From NCBI GenBank assembly GCA_034008185.1, contig CM067082.1:53341586-53405585 (forward strand): a stretch of 64,000 nt of DNA, read 5' to 3'. Below, piece by piece: positions 62,901 to 64,000 of this stretch. Source of the DNA: Gorsachius magnificus. Its lineage: Eukaryota > Chordata > Aves > Pelecaniformes > Ardeidae. The notes under the pieces were generated by a model. It was not told the DNA's origin, made no database searches, and saw nothing but the letters and a program-made list of their open reading frames with translations. Both the position numbers and the translations under genes were made by a program. Within the stretch, counting starts at the first letter, position 1. The number at the start of each line of letters is the position of its first letter.

Positions 62901-63844
62901 ACACTCAGGAAAGCATATCTGAAATTCTTGCCTGCTTTATGTCAAAGCTGCATCTGCTAGGAGAGCTTTATCTATGAAAAAAGTGAATGAGGTTTCAGAT
63001 AACCTTTGTGACAGACTCTTAAACGATATGTAGGTTCACAGTGTTAGGAGGCTGTGAGGTAAATTTAGATCAGTGTGGACTAAATATAAATATACTGCTC
63101 ATTTCCCTGAGCAGTTGGTATGAAGGGTTAGACTCCTGCCAGAAATATGAGCATAAGTCCCTGCTCTGCACTGATTTTCTGCGGAGGCTGGAGTAAATCA
63201 CTGAGACATAGAGCCTCAAAGCTTGTTGGATGGGACCCTTGGCCTTCACTTCCCATTTGTAATCTAGAATAATAATACTTAATTACTGAATAGGAACTGT
63301 TCAAAGATGTCTGACTCAGTCTGATGGCTAGAAACATTTTAGCCACTGTACCAGTAACGTAGGAGTCCAGCAGTTACCTTGGCATGCAGAGACAAGTTTT
63401 AGTGGCCTGACCTTTGCTCCAATACATGCCTGTTCTGTCAGCTGCTTAAAAGACAAAAATGTATTGATTTAGACATCTGGAGTTCAACAGGACACAAATA
63501 TTAAAGTAACGAGGAAAATTAATACTTATGGAACTAAGAATTTTTGAAGGTGAATCAATGGAGGCCTTAGATGAAAGGCACATTTTATGCTCTCTCAGCG
63601 CATAACATAAAGGCGAAGGCTTTATATCAGCAAAGAGTAAAGCAGCAGTTCTTTATTTCTTTAGCCTTTATGAGGAGTATAGAGGAACAGGGAATTCTTA
63701 AAAACTGCTGCCGCAGCTTGGTTCACAGTGGTTGCTGACTGAGCTGACAGTGTTCATTTAAACTCTCAGCCGGGCGATGCTTTTAAGCCCAGCTGAAACC
63801 CACACCTGTCCAGGAAAGCATACCCACAGGTCAGTATTGTTTAA

Positions 63845-63890
63845 GTGCTGTTGACCTCAGTGGGATCTGAGTGCTTGTTGCTGCACCCTT
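63845..63890. repeat. possible short relic of the same old amniote repeat group as at 26.8 kb
   Basis: GTGCTGTTGACCTCAGTGGGATCTGAGTGCTTGTTGCTGCACC has the word order of a common old repeat (TTGACTTCAATGGGAGCTGAG..GCTCAGCACC). It is short and could be chance. Confidence 0.3.
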
Positions 63891-64000
63891 CTTAACCAGG
63901 GGTGTTACTCAGAGTAGGACCCGAAAGCTGATTTTCCCCAAAGATGGCAAGACCATGTAGCATTCGTTGGTACATGAACAAACTCTGAGTTTGGGTGGCT

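Larger units (their letters stand above)
59336..64000. other. intergenic, no gene recognised
   Basis: AT-rich, with (CA)7(TA)8 at 59884, a C run at 60660-60671, A and T runs (61141-61156, 61986-61999) and a small direct repeat CCACCAGTG at 62793 and 62817. The 174-codon minus frame at 60818-61342 is judged chance. Confidence 0.6.

Noticed and set aside
1..64000. CRISPR arrays, bacterial operons, tRNA or rRNA genes
   Set aside because: No regularly spaced repeats with unique spacers, no prokaryotic gene organisation, and no cloverleaf or rRNA-like sequence recognised; the DNA is clearly vertebrate.

Overview
This window looks like avian nuclear DNA: one neuropeptide gene inside a large gene-poor region. 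The bird assignment rests on several CR1 LINE fragments ending in the typical tandem ATTCTATGA octamers, on very old CR1 and SINE-like relics, and on a precursor with a bird-type PACAP and a GHRH-like companion peptide. No bacterial, viral or organellar genes are seen. The only gene I can assign with confidence is ADCYAP1 (PACAP precursor), on the + strand.

Layout. Positions 1-33,380 are intergenic. They hold a compositionally odd, partly inverted degenerate repeat field (about 2.74-4.86 kb), a perfect short hairpin (6.4 kb), CR1 fragments (9.6-10.35, 14.65-14.96, 15.83-16.77 and 29.19-29.48 kb), older CR1 and SINE-like relics (13.8, 18.3-18.5 and 26.8-27.06 kb) and a (GA)17 microsatellite at 31.97 kb. 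Positions 33,380-39,940 form a CpG-rich domain full of poly-G, poly-C, poly-T and poly-A runs that carries the ADCYAP1 promoter, a candidate 5' untranslated exon and four coding exons (36,322-36,422; 38,380-38,514; 38,961-39,056; 39,903-40,089). The exons join in frame into 172 codons: signal peptide, cryptic peptide, PACAP-related/GHRH-like peptide, PACAP-38 and a short tail after the amidation and cleavage site.

The 3' untranslated region starts at 40,090 and carries (GA)17 just 38 bases after the stop codon. A dinucleotide repeat in this UTR is the known length polymorphism that has been associated with migratory behaviour in some songbirds. Candidate polyadenylation signals lie at 40,482 and, for a long form, at 42,709. 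A second CpG-rich patch lies at 41.77-42.22 kb.

Positions 42,720-64,000 are again gene desert. They contain an ancient CR1 relic (44.88-45.7 kb), a short young CR1 tail (50.94 kb), an old amniote interspersed repeat (54.5 kb) and a strongly purine-biased 1.8 kb tract (57.5-59.3 kb). Nearly all long open frames, including those of 200-376 codons in the GC-rich core, are explained by GC-rich sequence without stops, by CR1 remains, or by chance. I did not find a demonstrably new biological system. The best leads are the intronic AT-rich hairpin inside the CpG island, the skippable phase-2 exons, the UTR microsatellite, and the two strand-asymmetric tracts.
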